From Aphidius gifuensis (lineage: Eukaryota > Arthropoda > Insecta > Hymenoptera > Braconidae), in contig NC_057792.1 in assembly GCF_014905175.1 (NCBI RefSeq), forward strand, positions 16,684,963 to 16,748,962: DNA of 64,000 bases, read 5' to 3'. The position numbers and the translations under genes were made by a program. Below, one piece after another: positions 25,204 to 37,390 of this stretch; within the stretch, counting starts at the first letter, position 1; the number at the start of each line of letters is the position of its first letter. The notes beneath the pieces are model-generated. The model searched no databases. It had not been told where the DNA came from and saw nothing but the letters and a program-made list of their open reading frames with translations.

Positions 25204-25807
25204 CTGTATTTTTTTTTTTTTATTTTTAGTATTGTCCAAATTACAAAGCACAAAAAAAGAAATAAAAATGTGTTAGTGGACTTGATAAAAAATTTGTTTA
25301 ATCATATATTTTTTTATTTTTCTTTTATTCTTATATGAACAAAAGAAAAACAAAATTGCATGATAATAATCAGATTATTAATTTGTTCTTTTTGTTTAAT
25401 TTTTTTCTTGTGTTGTTGGAAAAAAAAAAAAAAACAACAACAATAAAAAATATCGCAGCCTATCGACATGCTAAATACAAATCTTATATAAAATTTACAA
25501 TGATTATTTTAAAACTTTAATAATAGCTCAAATAAAAATAACAAATAATTTTTTTCAACAAAAAATAAAATATTTGCGACAAAGCTGGGATATTTTAATA
25601 TTAATAAATAAAAATAATAAACTTGTGCATGCAGTGATTTTCGTTTATAAAGTGTTGGTTCATTAAATTAAAAAAAAAAAAAAAAAAAAAAACTTAAAAA
25701 AGTATATTTATATAAAGAGCAAAAAAAAAAAAGAAAAAAAAATCTCGGAAAGCACCTCACTTTGATTATCGACACTCTTGCCAGTGTGGTCGATAAATTA
25801 TTCATAT

Positions 25808-25838
25808 GCTTGTGTGTGTGTATGTGTGTGTATGTGTG
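25808..25838. repeat. (GT)n-type microsatellite
   Basis: Interrupted TG/TATG repeat in the intron between exons O and P, next to long poly(A) runs. Confidence 0.8.
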
Positions 25839-26089
25839 GCTAGCATACAAAGTTCATTAAATAAAAAAAAAAAAAAAAAACTATATCTATATAGCAATAA
25901 TAAATGTATATAAATTGCTTTGATTTAAATATGAATAATCATGAGATAAAATTTTTTTAATGAATAATGTTTTTTTAAAATTAAGTAATAAAAATAAAAT
26001 TATTTTATAATATTAATAATTATTTTTTTTTCATTCAATTCTATGATATTCATGCAAATATTGAAGCATGATTAATTTAATTGACTCAC

Positions 26090-26230
26090 ATTTTGCTTGC
26101 ATACGTTTCCTTCGACAAATCAGATAAATTATAATGCAACTGACAATGATAACAAGTAGAATCACCGTGGCAACGATAATAACGATGATAAGAAAATCAC
26201 CCTCCAGATGAAACCACCATGGTAAATTTC
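26090..26230 (-). CDS. Ig receptor exon O: transmembrane helix
   Basis: Acceptor AATTTCAG and donor GTGAGT; 141 nt, phase 1 in and out. It reads NLPWWFHLEGD, then an Ile/Val-rich helix (FLIIVIIVATVILLVIIVSC and on to IIIYLIC), then the stop-transfer basics RRKRMQAK. This fixes a type I topology: Ig domains outside, tail inside. One membrane segment is found in the whole model. Confidence 0.92.
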
Positions 26231-26387
26231 CTGAAATTCAATAAAAAAATAATACTATTCATAAAAATATATTAAAAGATATTTATTTATTTTCTTTCAA
26301 ATAAATATATACCTAAAATTTTAAAGAGAAAAAAACATAAATTATTTATTAATTAATATTAATTAAGCCGGTTAAATGAAAACGTAC

Positions 26388-26405
26388 CCGAACGTCCTCG
26401 GCGAG
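26388..26405 (-). CDS. Ig receptor exon N: 18-nt juxtamembrane microexon (ARRGRS)
   Basis: The acceptor TATTTCAAG and donor GTACGT border exactly 18 nt. The piece enters and leaves in phase 1, the same as donor M and acceptor O, and adds six mostly basic residues (A R R G R S, first codon shared) between Ig9 and the membrane. It is markedly GC-rich in an AT-rich intron. Skipping it keeps the frame (GVPG followed by NLPWW). Read here as an optional microexon; transcript evidence is needed for certainty. Confidence 0.55.
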
Positions 26406-26510
26406 CTTGAAATAAAAATGTGATATTTTTACATCTCATTCATTTAATTTTTTCATTAGAATTAAATTATATTTAAAGCAAGAAAAAAAAATCAATGAAG
26501 TTGTTATTAC

Positions 26511-26768
26511 CTGGTACACCACGTTCACACGGATTTGAATAACCAATTGAATTATTGGCGATGCATAAGTATGTACGAAAATTAGTAACAGAATTATCTA
26601 AAAGTAGATAACTTTTGCCATCACGTATCTCAGCCATTTGATCAATTGAATCATTGTCACTTTTCAATGACCAACCGAAACTACATTCCTTGGGATTACC
26701 AATTGCTGTACAGACCAAATAATCCTCACCATTAATATGTTCTTTATTGATTTGGCATTCTGGTTTAT
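26511..26768 (-). CDS. Ig receptor exon M: Ig-like domain 9
   Basis: 258 nt, phase 1 in and out, donor GTAATA. It begins YKPECQINKE, with Ig Cys in YLVCTAIGNPKECSFGW, the core Trp in FGWSL, and the second Cys in RTYLCIANNSIGYSNPC. Extra cysteines (PEC, KEC, NPC) suggest additional disulfides close to the membrane. It is the most diverged Ig domain of the set. Confidence 0.85.
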
Positions 26769-26867
26769 CTAAATCCCCAAAGACAACAAAAAAAAATAAT
26801 TAAAATTAAATGATATTGGGGTATTAAAAAGAAAAATTATTATTTATATCAAATTGAAATTACTAAC

Positions 26868-27128
26868 ATAAAACATTTAAATAAGTTGATATATTTTGAC
26901 TTCCATGTCTATTAATTGCTTCACAAATGTACGTTCCATTACTGCGTTTTGGTACTTTTGTTTCAAATACAAGCACTGAACTTTGTGTTATTGTATCAGT
27001 TGAACCTTCACGATACCATCGAAATGTTGGTTCTGGATGTGCAACAGCACTGCATTTAACACTGTCTGGTATATAATCAACGATAACGTCAATTACATTT
27101 TTTGATATTGTCATATTTTCTGGTGGAA
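26868..27128 (-). CDS. Ig receptor exon L: Ig-like domain 8
   Basis: 261 nt, phase 1 in and out. It reads PPENMTISKN, VKCSAVAHPEPTFRWYREG with the first Cys and core Trp, and SNGTYICEAINRHGSQN with the D-x-G-x-Y-x-C-like turn (here SNGTYIC). Typical I-set spacing of about 85 residues. Confidence 0.9.
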
Positions 27129-27443
27129 CTAAAATAAATTAAATTATTTTAATTAATTTTTTAAAAACTCAATTTACATTATTTAGAATTTAAAAGTTAA
27201 TATTAATAAATATTATTCAATTTATTAAATGAAATAAAATAAATTAAATATTATTTATTTTAATAAATTAGTTAACTTAAAATTACAAAAAAAAAAAAAA
27301 GTTTTAAAGTTAAATTAAGGTCAGACATAAAAATAAAAATAAAAAAAAGTAAATCCCAGACAAAATAAAGAAAGAAAAAAATAAAAAACATACAAATAAA
27401 ATAATAAAGTCAGTTAAAAGATTAATTAAAAATATAAACTTAC

Positions 27444-27800
27444 ATTCAACTTGAAAATGTGTTGTACTTGTAACACCTTTTCCAATACCATTACCACTAC
27501 TTTCACAAGTAAAATTATCATTATCTTTATAACGATCAAGTTGACCATTAGTCCATGTATTTAAATTCCATGTTAAATTTGATTGTATACTTTCAAAATC
27601 ACTTGTACCCTGATCAGCTGGATGATAAACATTTGTAACATAATAACTTTGAGTATTTGAAAAATCAATTGGTATATTATTTTTTATCCATGTTACATTA
27701 CAAATTGGTGAACATTCAACACGACATCCAATACTAACATTAACTGCGTTATAAACATATCCATGATATGGAGGTAGTGGATGTATAAATGCCGGCGCAG
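27444..27800 (-). CDS. Ig receptor exon K: Ig-like domain 7 (long, Cys-rich)
   Basis: 357 nt, phase 1 in and out. It starts APAFIHPLPPYHGYVY. The B-strand region has several cysteines (IGCRVECSPICNVTWIKNN) around the core Trp, and the F strand reads DNDNFTCESSGNGIGKG. At 119 residues it is longer than its neighbours because of an insert between strands (from IDFSNTQSYYV to the NLTWNLNTW region). N-glycosylation sequons are present (NVS, NLT, NFT). Confidence 0.9.
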
Positions 27801-27907
27801 CTATTTTATTAATAAAAACAAAAAAAAAAAAGGAAAAATCCAATATTAATAGTAGATAATAAAACTAGATTACTTCATAAATATAAAATATAAAAATTTT
27901 TATATAC

Positions 27908-28174
27908 CAGATACGTCAATAAACGTCGTTGCTGAATCACCATCACCAGCATCATTGTAAGCCATACATGTAAAATTGGCTTTTGTTCGTAAATTAACTG
28001 GATCAATTCTTAATACAGCATTTTCTTGATCAGCAAGTCTATGAATACCACGTATCCATTTGTAACCAGTTACATGGGGTCTACCAAGATCAATAACTGA
28101 ACATGTTATATTTAATGATCCACCTTTAACAACACTTTTTGGCTCATATTTTATTGTTGCTGGACCAGGTTTAT
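27908..28174 (-). CDS. Ig receptor exon J: Ig-like domain 6
   Basis: 267 nt, phase 1 in and out, donor GTATAT. It reads KPGPATIKYEPKSVVKGG, LNITCSVIDLGRPHVTGYKW (first Cys, core Trp), and KANFTCMAYNDAGDGDS (second Cys). Compact I-set/C2-like domain of about 89 residues. Confidence 0.9.
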
Positions 28175-28265
28175 CTTTTATTTATTTCAAAAAAACAAAA
28201 TACAATTATTATCGTTGCTATTAATAAATAATTTATTACATAATGATAAAAATTGCGAGTCTTAC

Positions 28266-28598
28266 AATAAACAGTAACTGGTGTACTTGATGATATTGGT
28301 CCCCATCCAGCATCATTTCTACCCTCACAAGAATAATTACCATGAAATGATCTACCAACAGCTTCAAGTAATAATTTACTTGGATCAATATCACAAAATG
28401 TCATTGTATCATCATTTAAAGTTGAATTTTTATAACAATCTGGTAATTCTTTTAATAAATCACCATCAAGATACCAACGTACAGAATTTAAATTTATTGG
28501 ATTACCAGTAACAACATCACATGTCAATGATACATTTAAACGTTCAGCTTCATTTATTGGTAATTTTGGATCAACTATAACTTGTACTGTTGGTTTAT
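28266..28598 (-). CDS. Ig receptor exon I: Ig-like domain 5
   Basis: 333 nt, phase 1 in and out, donor GTAAG. It reads KPTVQVIVDPKLPINEAERL, SLTCDVVTGNP, VRWYLDGDLLKELPDC, and FHGNYSCEGRNDAGWGP. An additional cysteine pair (LPDC and MTFCDID) lies between strands C and F and could form a second disulfide. It is a whole domain in one exon. Confidence 0.9.
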
Positions 28599-28701
28599 CT
28601 GTAAAAGTAATTGGTTTTTTTTTTTTGTTTCATTGTTTCACCTCAAGTTTGTATTTTATTAATTTGATAAGAGTATTAAAAATTAAATATTCAATAATTA
28701 C

Positions 28702-28880
28702 ATAAAATTGAAACATTAATTTCATCGTCGGATGTTGATTTTCCAACACTGTTTGATAATATACAAGTATATATTCCCATGTCAATTGAGCTTGAATTTT
28801 TAACTGTTAAAGAAGTTTGTTCGGTAACACCACCCTCATAGCGTTCATCATCTAACACAAGTTCTTCTCCATCTCTTAGC
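28702..28880 (-). CDS. Ig receptor exon H: second half of Ig-like domain 4
   Basis: 179 nt, phase 2 in and phase 1 out, donor GTAATT. It completes the core Trp (W split across the intron) and reads LRDGEELVLDDERYEGG, then SSSIDMGIYTCILSNSVG with the D-M-G-x-Y-x-C turn. Ends NVSIL. Confidence 0.88.
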
Positions 28881-29263
28881 CTGTATCATCAAAGACAATA
28901 TGGATATTATATAAAAGTTGAATATTTAAATAAAAAAATTATAATAAAATGTGTAAATTTTAATGTTGAAAAATAAATAATAATAAAAGTTTGAGATACA
29001 AAATATGAAAGACATGCGACCCGTATAATCTATGCTTTCTAAAAAGTTTTGTTTATGTATGTGTTTTGTATGACTAAGGATGAGTTGGTTTTTTTAAAAT
29101 AAAACAAAAAAGAATATTTGTTTTTAAAATTCAGCATCACCTGTAAAAGGGTCTACGATGGTGTTTCGAGTAAAAAAAACTTGAAAAAATAAGTTTTCTC
29201 ACTGACCTATATTTTATTTTTCATTTTAAAACATTAAATTTTTTATGTTGAAATAGTGCTTAC

Positions 29264-29375
29264 CACTTGACAGATACAAGACTTGCTGGATTTGCTTCGT
29301 AATCACAAATCATCACAAAATCTTCAGTTTCATTGACTGTTATATTGACTGGTGACATTTTAACAATTGGTGCAT
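29264..29375 (-). CDS. Ig receptor exon G: first half of Ig-like domain 4
   Basis: 112 nt, phase 1 in and phase 2 out, donor GTAAGC. It reads YAPIVKMSPVNITVNETED, FVMICDYEANPASLVSVKW, with the Trp codon split by the intron. The inside of the domain is interrupted near the core Trp, unlike the single-exon Ig domains downstream. Confidence 0.88.
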
Positions 29376-29702
29376 CTATAAAATATAAATAAAAAAAGCT
29401 CTTATAAAACTTTTAAATTAAAAAATAACATTATTAAAATATTTATAAACAAAATTTTTATTAAGGAAAAGTATATTTTGTTTATCTGATACTGTATACA
29501 AAAGTTGAGTGAGTTTTGTTTGTGTACAATATTATTATAATATAAGGGAGAAACTTTGTCAATTTCGTCATGCATCTTTTGTTGGTTATATGTACAACCA
29601 GTGTCGATATTAGGCTGCTATTTCATGCATAATAAGCAGGAAAATGCGACACAATCCGTCGACTACGTGACAAGTCTGTTACACAATTCAACTTTACATC
29701 AA

Positions 29703-29826
29703 ATCCACATGTGACATAATAAATTTATCAAACGACATAGATTATTAATTTTTGTGATAAATTTATTGGCGAAAATTAAAATGATAATCTATGTCGTTTG
29801 ATAAATTTATTATGTCACATGTGGAT
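29703..29826. repeat. Perfect 43-bp inverted repeat with 38-nt loop
   Basis: Arms at 29703-29745 and 29784-29826 are exact reverse complements, starting ATCCACATGTGACATAATAA. The spacer is 38 nt. The pair lies in the intron between exons F and G and is more complex than the flanking A/T runs. No clear target-site duplication was seen (CAA lies next to both ends). It could be a foldback element or a hairpin RNA. Confidence 0.9.
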
Positions 29827-29877
29827 CAATAATTTTAAAAAATACAACAAACAAATTAATCATAAACTTACATAGTA

Positions 29878-30022
29878 CTTCAATTGTTGTTGCTTCTTTC
29901 ATTGGTTTAACACCCTCCATTATTGTCACTGAATTTTCAGCAAAACAACTAAATGTCTTACCATTATCAAATTCAGATGCAGTAAATGCGAGGTAACTAC
30001 TTGTCTCAGATGTTCCATCACT
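29878..30022 (-). CDS. Ig receptor exon F: second half of Ig-like domain 3
   Basis: 145 nt, phase 0 in and phase 1 out; acceptor AATTACAG, donor GTAAGT. It reads SDGTSETSSYLAFTASEFDN, then GKTFSCFAENSVT with the second Ig cysteine, and ends KEATTIEVL, leading into YAPIV of Ig4. Confidence 0.88.
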
Positions 30023-33000
30023 CTGTAATTTTAAAATTTCATCATAAAATTTATTTAAATATACAAAAAATTAATTAATTAATTAATTAAAAAAATTACC
30101 AAGACTTTTTTTTTTTTTAAGTACAAAATAATAAAAAAAAAAACAAAATAAATTATTAATATTTTTTTTTGAATAATAAAGTCAATAAGGTTCACTCAAG
30201 AAAAAAAATATATTCAAGCTTTTTTAATAATTGAATTTTTTATCATCATATCATTAAAAAAAAATAATAAATTTCCTGTCATTTTATAAAATTTATATGT
30301 CAATTAGTTGTTCAATTAAATAACTCTATTGTGTGCATAAATTAAAACTTTTTTTTTTTTTTTATGAAATATGAATTATTCATTGATTAAAATTAATGAG
30401 TAAAATAATAATAGGAAAAATTAATAATTAATATAATATTTTAAACTTTTTAAAATTGATGTATATATACTGTTAATACTGGGGTTTTAAGTGAAGCAAC
30501 AAATTTGTGATATAATATAACTTGCGAAAACAGAAATGGCATATACGATAAATTAATCCTGGCAGTTAATTTTAACACAGCAACTTTTTGGTTGTCTATA
30601 TATGTATCTATAATAATAGAACATATATATATAAATTGTCCAAGTTGTATATAGTATCGTGGGACGACCCCATTCCAAGAGCAGAACATTGTCAGATTGG
30701 CCTGGGGGTATCGATTCAAACTGTAATTGTCAGCGAACCTCTACGTCAGGTAACCACAAACAGTTTGTTCAGTAAAAGCTGTTGGGTAGACAGAGTTAGA
30801 GACAAATAGTATGAGTCAATTTCTATATGAGATAAAATAAGAGAGACAAGACAGATAAAGAGAATGAGAGTATAGAGATTGGTACATGAACTTTGGCGTT
30901 TACCCAATTGCCTCGTAGCATATCCATCGTGATACCATAATAAATCATATTACTTTGTTTAACTTTTTTTTAAAAAACTTTTTTAAAATAAAAAACATTT
31001 TTTTTTTTTTTTAAATTCACAGATTATACCAGATGATAAATAATTTATCATGAATGGTTTGACCAATTTATCATTTTATTTTTAATAATAAAAAAAAAAT
31101 AAAAAAAATAAAAAACAATTTATCCTTTGATATAGTTGATTTTTCAATTGTAAATCTGATAAACTTTGAATGAAAAAAAAAAAAAAAAAAATAATATAAA
31201 CGAGTCAATAGAAAAAAACAACGAGATTTTGGTTGACTTTTGAAAAGATAATAAAACTTTGATATAGAAACAATTTATCTTGATACTGTAAAAAATACAA
31301 AAAAATAAAAAAAAAAAAAAACTGTCAAGACATTTATCTTCCAACAATTTAAAAAGTAAAATAAATAAAATTGATTTTATATTTTAAATAAAATATAAAT
31401 AAACAAATTTAATTTACATTGAATATGAAATATTTTAAAGTAGGTAAATACGATGTTTAATTAAAAAATTATTAAAATTCAAATGGTTTATGGTTTGTAT
31501 CAATCAATTTATCTCAACAGTAATATATAAACTAGCGTATGCTACATCAAACATGAAATTTCATGATGGATTTAGATTAAATCGTTGATGTGCATTACAA
31601 AATATACCCGTAGGATTCAGTAGTTGTATTTCAACCACGATAACCCCTGAATTTTGGTAATGTTATATTTACATATAACGATGAATTGTATGTGGTGGAT
31701 GATATCAATTGAATGGACATATGTAAAACACAAAAACCAAATTTTAACATAGATATATCACTGTGGAGCTTGTGGTTTTTCATAACAATAAAAAATCAAG
31801 TTAATAAACAGAAAGATATTTTAAATATTTACTCAATGAGCTTTTTCTTTTTCTCAACAAAAAAAAAAGAGTGTGTTTTTTTTTTTTTAAACATTAGAGG
31901 AAGAAAGCTTGATAAAGAAACGTAAAAAAATCAATGCATAAATTTTGAGAAAAAATTGGAATTTAAAAATAGACAAAAGAATTTTAGAGTTGAATGGTAA
32001 AATGATATTTTCATGCGGTGGTTGATGATGGTATTGTTATAGTATAACTAGCCGATAATAGGCACATTCTCATTATTATCATAGATGTGAATTTGTGCGG
32101 GTTTATGTAGCAGAAAGAGGTTACGGTTGGTGTGTAGCTAACTGGATACAGTATAGTCCCTCTTCGAACTGATCACCGCTTAATTATACACTTGACAAAC
32201 AAAGCTAATTTGTGCGTTCAATAAATGAGGTACTGAGAAATACAGTAAATATTAAATAATCCAGTGTAGATATTTTATATAAACACATTATTGAGTATTC
32301 ATCATGTATGATAAATTATTGATTAAATATTAATGATCGTTTGTTTGATTCTAATGTTATTTTATCACAATGATTTACACAAATTAATGAGTAGTATTTA
32401 AAAATTTGTATAATAATTATTGTTCATTTTTTTATTTAGTTTTTTTGGTAATTTGTTTCGATAAAGTTTTGGGTCTGACACTCGTTGACTTGTACTACTT
32501 AATTTGGAAATTCAAGTATTTTTTATATAATAAAAATAAAGATTGCGCGATGAAAAATTAGCGTGTTGTATATTCAAGTAGTACAAGTCAATAAATGTCA
32601 GACACAATTTTTTATTTTTTTATTTCACGTGTATAATTAATATTTTTTGTTATTTATACATTTACATAGGATTTGTTTGACATGTACAAACATGTAATTA
32701 AATTGACTTAAATTATGTACTTTAAATTTTTATTTATTAATTTATTTTATAAACAATTCTTTTTTCTCTTTCAACTAATTGTTAATTACTGTTATTTATT
32801 ATTAAATTGGTTGTATTAATTTATATTAATTTAACAAAATTGAATGTTTTTTTTTATAATTAATTAATTGTGATATTGAAATTTTAATTTAATTGAAAAA
32901 TTTATACATGAAATAATTGTAATTTCACATACTGTAATAAATATATTCAAATATTAACAAAAAAAAAATTAATTAAATTGAAAATAAATAAACTGATTAA

Positions 33001-33136
33001 AGTGAATAATTTTGTAGTAAATTAAAAATAAATAAGATTAAATGTTAATAATTTAAAAATAAATATTATATTAAATTTTAATTAAAAAAAAAAAAAACGA
33101 TATTTAAAATTTTTCAAATAATTTTTGAATACTCAC
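30023..33136. other. Intron between exons E and F
   Basis: 3.1 kb, AT-rich. It includes an imperfect inverted repeat (32,473-32,603) and patches of normal complexity at 30,640-30,900, 31,520-31,700 and 32,030-32,230. A minus-strand frame around 30,600-30,720 (ANLTMFCSWNG) looked faintly Ig-like but lacks matching phase and a second half. Confidence 0.45.
32473..32603. repeat. Imperfect inverted repeat, about 28-bp arms (MITE-like)
   Basis: The left arm 32473-32500 (GTCTGACACTCGTTGACTTG and on to TACTACTT) pairs with the right arm 32576-32603 with about three mismatches in the middle. The 75-nt interior is AT-rich and contains a copied TTCAAGTA motif. Size and terminal inverted repeats resemble a short non-autonomous DNA element, but no target-site duplication was identified. 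Confidence 0.65.
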
Positions 33137-33321
33137 ATTGTCGTCAATTTTTGTTTCAAACATTTCAAATCGTTCATTATCATCAGCGAGTAGTTGAGTT
33201 GCATTGTACCATGTTACATTGGCTGGTGGTCTAGCTGCACTTACTTTACATTCAAGTAGAATTTTCGTACCACTAACCACATGTCCAACCACACCCTTGA
33301 CATCCATTTTCAGTGGTCGAA
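33137..33321 (-). CDS. Ig receptor exon E: first half of Ig-like domain 3
   Basis: 185 nt, phase 1 in and phase 0 out; donor GTGAGT. It reads VRPLKMDVKGVVGHVVSGTK, then LLECKVSAARPPANVTWYNA with Cys and core Trp, ending FEMFETKIDDN. The xRPPAxxTWW-like block is typical of the sidestep group's third Ig domain. Confidence 0.9.
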
Positions 33322-35573
33322 CTAAAAAAAAATAAAATAAAAAAAATGCCAATGAAACAAGAGTATTAGCATCAAAATAACAAGTTAAAATATCATCATC
33401 AATGTAAAAACCAAAAGGATTATATTTAAATAAAATAACATAAGCTCATTAACGTTCATTTCATTGATGGTTTTTTTTTTTTTTTTTTATAATTCGTTTC
33501 TGTATATTTTCTTTCATCAAGCATTAACATAAATAAACGTCAATGAACTTTATCAGTCAATTCAACTATATGTACTTCAATTATATGTATATTTCCCTTT
33601 GTAAATTAACAACAGTTGAACATTAGAACATACGTATTTGCACCATTTCATGTTTCCCCAAGAGCTCAAGTTGGACAGACCGTAACGGTTTAATGTCCTG
33701 ATAGAGATGAATGAGCAAGCCAAAACCAAACTTGTTCTTCTTCCAACACACTCACATATATACATGGTTGACATACATGTTACGACTTAACAAATAGTAT
33801 TGTTTATAAATTATATTATGTATATATATTGAAACTTAAAAATTTACATTTTAAAAGAAACTAAATAAATGAAATAAAAATATAATAAAATTTAACAAAT
33901 AATATGTGTTTATTTGTCTTTATTTATTTTTATTTTATTGAAGAAACGTAGATGAAAATACAGAGAAAAAAAAAATATAAAAATAAGGAATATGTGGGAA
34001 ACTTAAGTGGATGAAGAAGAATAAATAAAATGAAATAAAAAAATTGTCTATGGTGTAACAACAACGTTGAGATTTTTTCGGTAAGCTTTCAACGTGTGCG
34101 CCATCAGCGAAAAAAATTTTTTTTTTTTTTCAACAATCTTATACCTCGTCTTTTTCCTTCTATATTTGTTATATATATATTTTTTTTTCTTCATCTTGCT
34201 TCTAGACGAGTAGGAGAAAAAAAAAAAAATCCAAATACCCAGTGGACTTGTTTAATGTATTCTAGCCACGAACGAAACGTTTCATATCTTCCGTATTATC
34301 GTTTAACGAGAGGGAAAGGGTATTTTTACCTAGCTTTCCTGCAACTGAGATTACAAACTCTGTATTTATTTTATTTTATATATTTTTTTTCCTTTAAATT
34401 TTCATCTCTTTTCCTCTAATTTCTTACGCACATAATATTTTATTATTCAAAAATCTTGAGTACATGCATAAACGATTATAAAAAAAGTGAAAAAATTTTT
34501 TTTTTAAAACTTGATATTACTGTTCATTTATTCACGTAATTAACACTTAACTTTTAACATATAAATATTTTTATAAAATACATACAACCAAGAGACTTAA
34601 TTAAAAAAAAAAAATTCATAAAAAATAAAAATTTTACAGAGAATTTAAAAATTTATAATAGTAACTTTCAAGTATATCAATATTTAAAAAAAAAAAAACT
34701 TTAAAATAAAATTAACTAATTTAGGATCGAAAAAAAAAAATAAAATTAGTATGCTAAAAATGCATTTTAAAAATTTCATTAATGTGATATTTTATATGAG
34801 ACATAAATGTCGTATTAAATAGCATGATTTTCTCGCTTTATCTTGAACATTTTTCTTCGCGAATATATCATCCAGGATGTTTCAAATATTTTAACTTCAG
34901 CATATCACATATAACATATACGCATACCCAACTATATACATAATACATACAAAAGTAAAATATGTTACTTGGATTAGGAATAAATGTAGCTACGTGTGTG
35001 GTTATATAAAAACAAGTTTTTTTCATATCCCGGAATCCACTTGATTTTTTTTTTTATTATTATTTCTTCTTTTTATCTGTGTATTTATATACACACAACA
35101 ATGAAAAATCTGCTTTACTGATGGCAGTTTACTTTTATCTTGGAAATCTTGTCAAGTTATTTTTGCCCTTTTTTTTTTTTTTTTTATTTGGCATAATATA
35201 CCTTTCGTGTTACGTATACAATATCGTGTTTAAAATAAAAAAAAAAAAAAAAAAAAATCACCCCCATTTGATGCTAAAACGATACTTGAAGGCAAACTCC
35301 AGGTGTTCTCCATTGTTCCATCGTTAAGAAAAATACAAAAATAGAAACACAATTTTCTACACTGCAATATCGTATATTCTTTTAAATTTTCAACACTGTT
35401 CTATACCCCCTTGTTATAAATATTTTTTTTTTTTTATTATTTTACCTTTAGTTTTTTCCCTCTTTCTGTATTTTTTTTTTTTTATAGGGTTATATATATA
35501 TTAAAAAAAAAAAAAAAGTCTTTACGTAGTTTTCCAGTATTCAGCTAAATTCAACAACGGTTAAATCACTCAC
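33322..35573. other. Intron between exons D and E
   Basis: 2.25 kb of AT-rich DNA with long homopolymers (for example A-runs near 35,240 and 35,500). Mixed-composition patches at 33,580-33,780, 34,200-34,360 and 34,800-35,030 show no exon with acceptable borders. Confidence 0.45.
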
Positions 35574-35735
35574 CATGAACGTCAAGACCGATGTCGGTGG
35601 TGAGGGGTTCAGTTAGGGCTGGACTGCTGACTTTGCAGACAAAAGTGGCGCCTAATTCGTTTCGGCTGACCTGTAATTGTAGTACACTACTTCCACTTCC
35701 AATACCAGTTTCATGTACCTTAGTTGATCCAATTG
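35574..35735 (-). CDS. Ig receptor exon D: second half of Ig-like domain 2
   Basis: 162 nt, phase 1 in and out; donor GTGAGT. It reads AIGSTKVHETGIGSGSSVLQ, VSRNELGATFVCKVSSPALT with the second Cys, and EPLTTDIGLDVH. It links directly to VRPLKM of Ig3. The exon is noticeably GC-richer than its surroundings. Confidence 0.9.
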
Positions 35736-37390
35736 CTAAAAAATAAAAACAACACAACAAGTATATATATTTGTTCTATTTTTATTGAATGAAAAAGAAA
35801 AATATAAATTAAGATATATAAAAGGGTCTTAAGTCAAAATGAATTCTACATGATTAATAGTACTTTTGATCTAGACAAATGGTTCAACCCACCGACAAGT
35901 TGACAAAAAAAAAAATACTTTATATTATATAAAATCTAAAAGTATTTTTTATTAATTTATTTTTCTTTTTTTTTAAACTGATTATAATAAATTAACTTAA
36001 CTAGCAAGATCAAAGGCTTGAATGAAAAGCAAATTTAAACTTTTAAAATTAATAGAAAATAAAAAATAAATCTAGTGGCAAATTTCACAGCTTTTTGAAT
36101 TATTGAAGAGTACTTTTACAGATAAAGTACAAATGAAGTGTAATTCATTAAAAATAAGTTTATCTTAATTTGTATAACTTTATCTGTCTTTTGATAAATA
36201 AAAAAAAATAAAATAAAATAAATTTTATATACAAGTACGATTGAGATTCAAGATGTATAGTTATTTTATACGAAATAGTTAAATTATTATTAAGAAAACT
36301 TATTTACTGAATAGATTAAATGGGTATACTTGTCGTAATTTAATTTATAATAAATTTTACTGTAAAATATTACTTGAAGCACGTTTGTCTTGTCAATTAA
36401 ATAAAGCATTAATGAGAACATCTCAAGTATATAAATAATTTATTTATTATTATTTTTTTATTAATAAATTTAACGAATAAATAAATATCAAATTTTAACA
36501 ATTGAATTTTATATATATGTAGATACAATACACAAGAGAAAAGTATATCGTAGATTACAATAGGTCGTAGTTGGTAACGTTTTCTCGAGTAACACCCAGC
36601 CAGTCGTTTTGGGGATTTCAGAGGGCTTTTACGACTACAATGTATAGTGAGTGTAGCAAACTTGGCAGGAGGTATATGTGGGTGGTGTTCAAATATAAAA
36701 ATGGTAGTGGTAGTAATAGTAGTAGTGGTAGTAAAATAGTCTATGAAGAGAAAGAGGCAGATGAAAAAGTTAAAGAAAAGGGTGAGGAGTGAAACTAAGC
36801 ATAAATCTTTTACATCTGCTACGTCCCTGGAATTGGTCCGTTGGACATAAAGTGTTCTACTATACTGTGAAGTTTTTTTTTTTTTTTTTTATATTTTTAT
36901 ATTTTTTTATTATTATTATTAATATTATTTTCACAACTTTTTATCCTAAGAATTTATAACTATATATTTTTTTTTATTTTATTTATATCACAAGTCTTTT
37001 TAAAAAATTTTTTTTTACACTTGATAGGTTTATTTATTTATTTATTATTTTTTTTTTTTTTTCATCTCAAGTGATGACATTATAAGTTATGACTAGTATA
37101 TAAGACTTTGATATTTATTATGGTCTGTAATTTGTATGTATATAGATATATAAGTGTTAAGTGTAATAATATTTGTTGAAACTTTATAAGTAGTATGATA
37201 TCAAGTTAAAACAAAATTTTCCTTTGCATACTTATTTAGGTTTATTGTCATTGTATATAAAGATTTTTCTATGTATATATGTATATATATATAAAATTAT
37301 GTATGTAATTTGAGAGTATGTAGTTTGGAGTATATGTATCTTGAGATATTTGATATTGCTAAAATAACATTTTAATTACATTTTACTCAC
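35736..37390. other. Intron between exons C and D
   Basis: 1.65 kb. A plus-strand open stretch at 36,571-36,792 has an AGT/GGT-type trinucleotide run and normal composition (36,560-36,850) but no start context, splice sites or family match; a conserved intronic element is as likely. The rest is AT-rich. Confidence 0.4.

Noticed and set aside
30450..30719. Minus-strand frame with ANLTMFCSWNG that looks slightly Ig-like
   Set aside because: Starts with TTG, no acceptor/donor pair in phase with exons E and F, and Ig3 is already complete without it.
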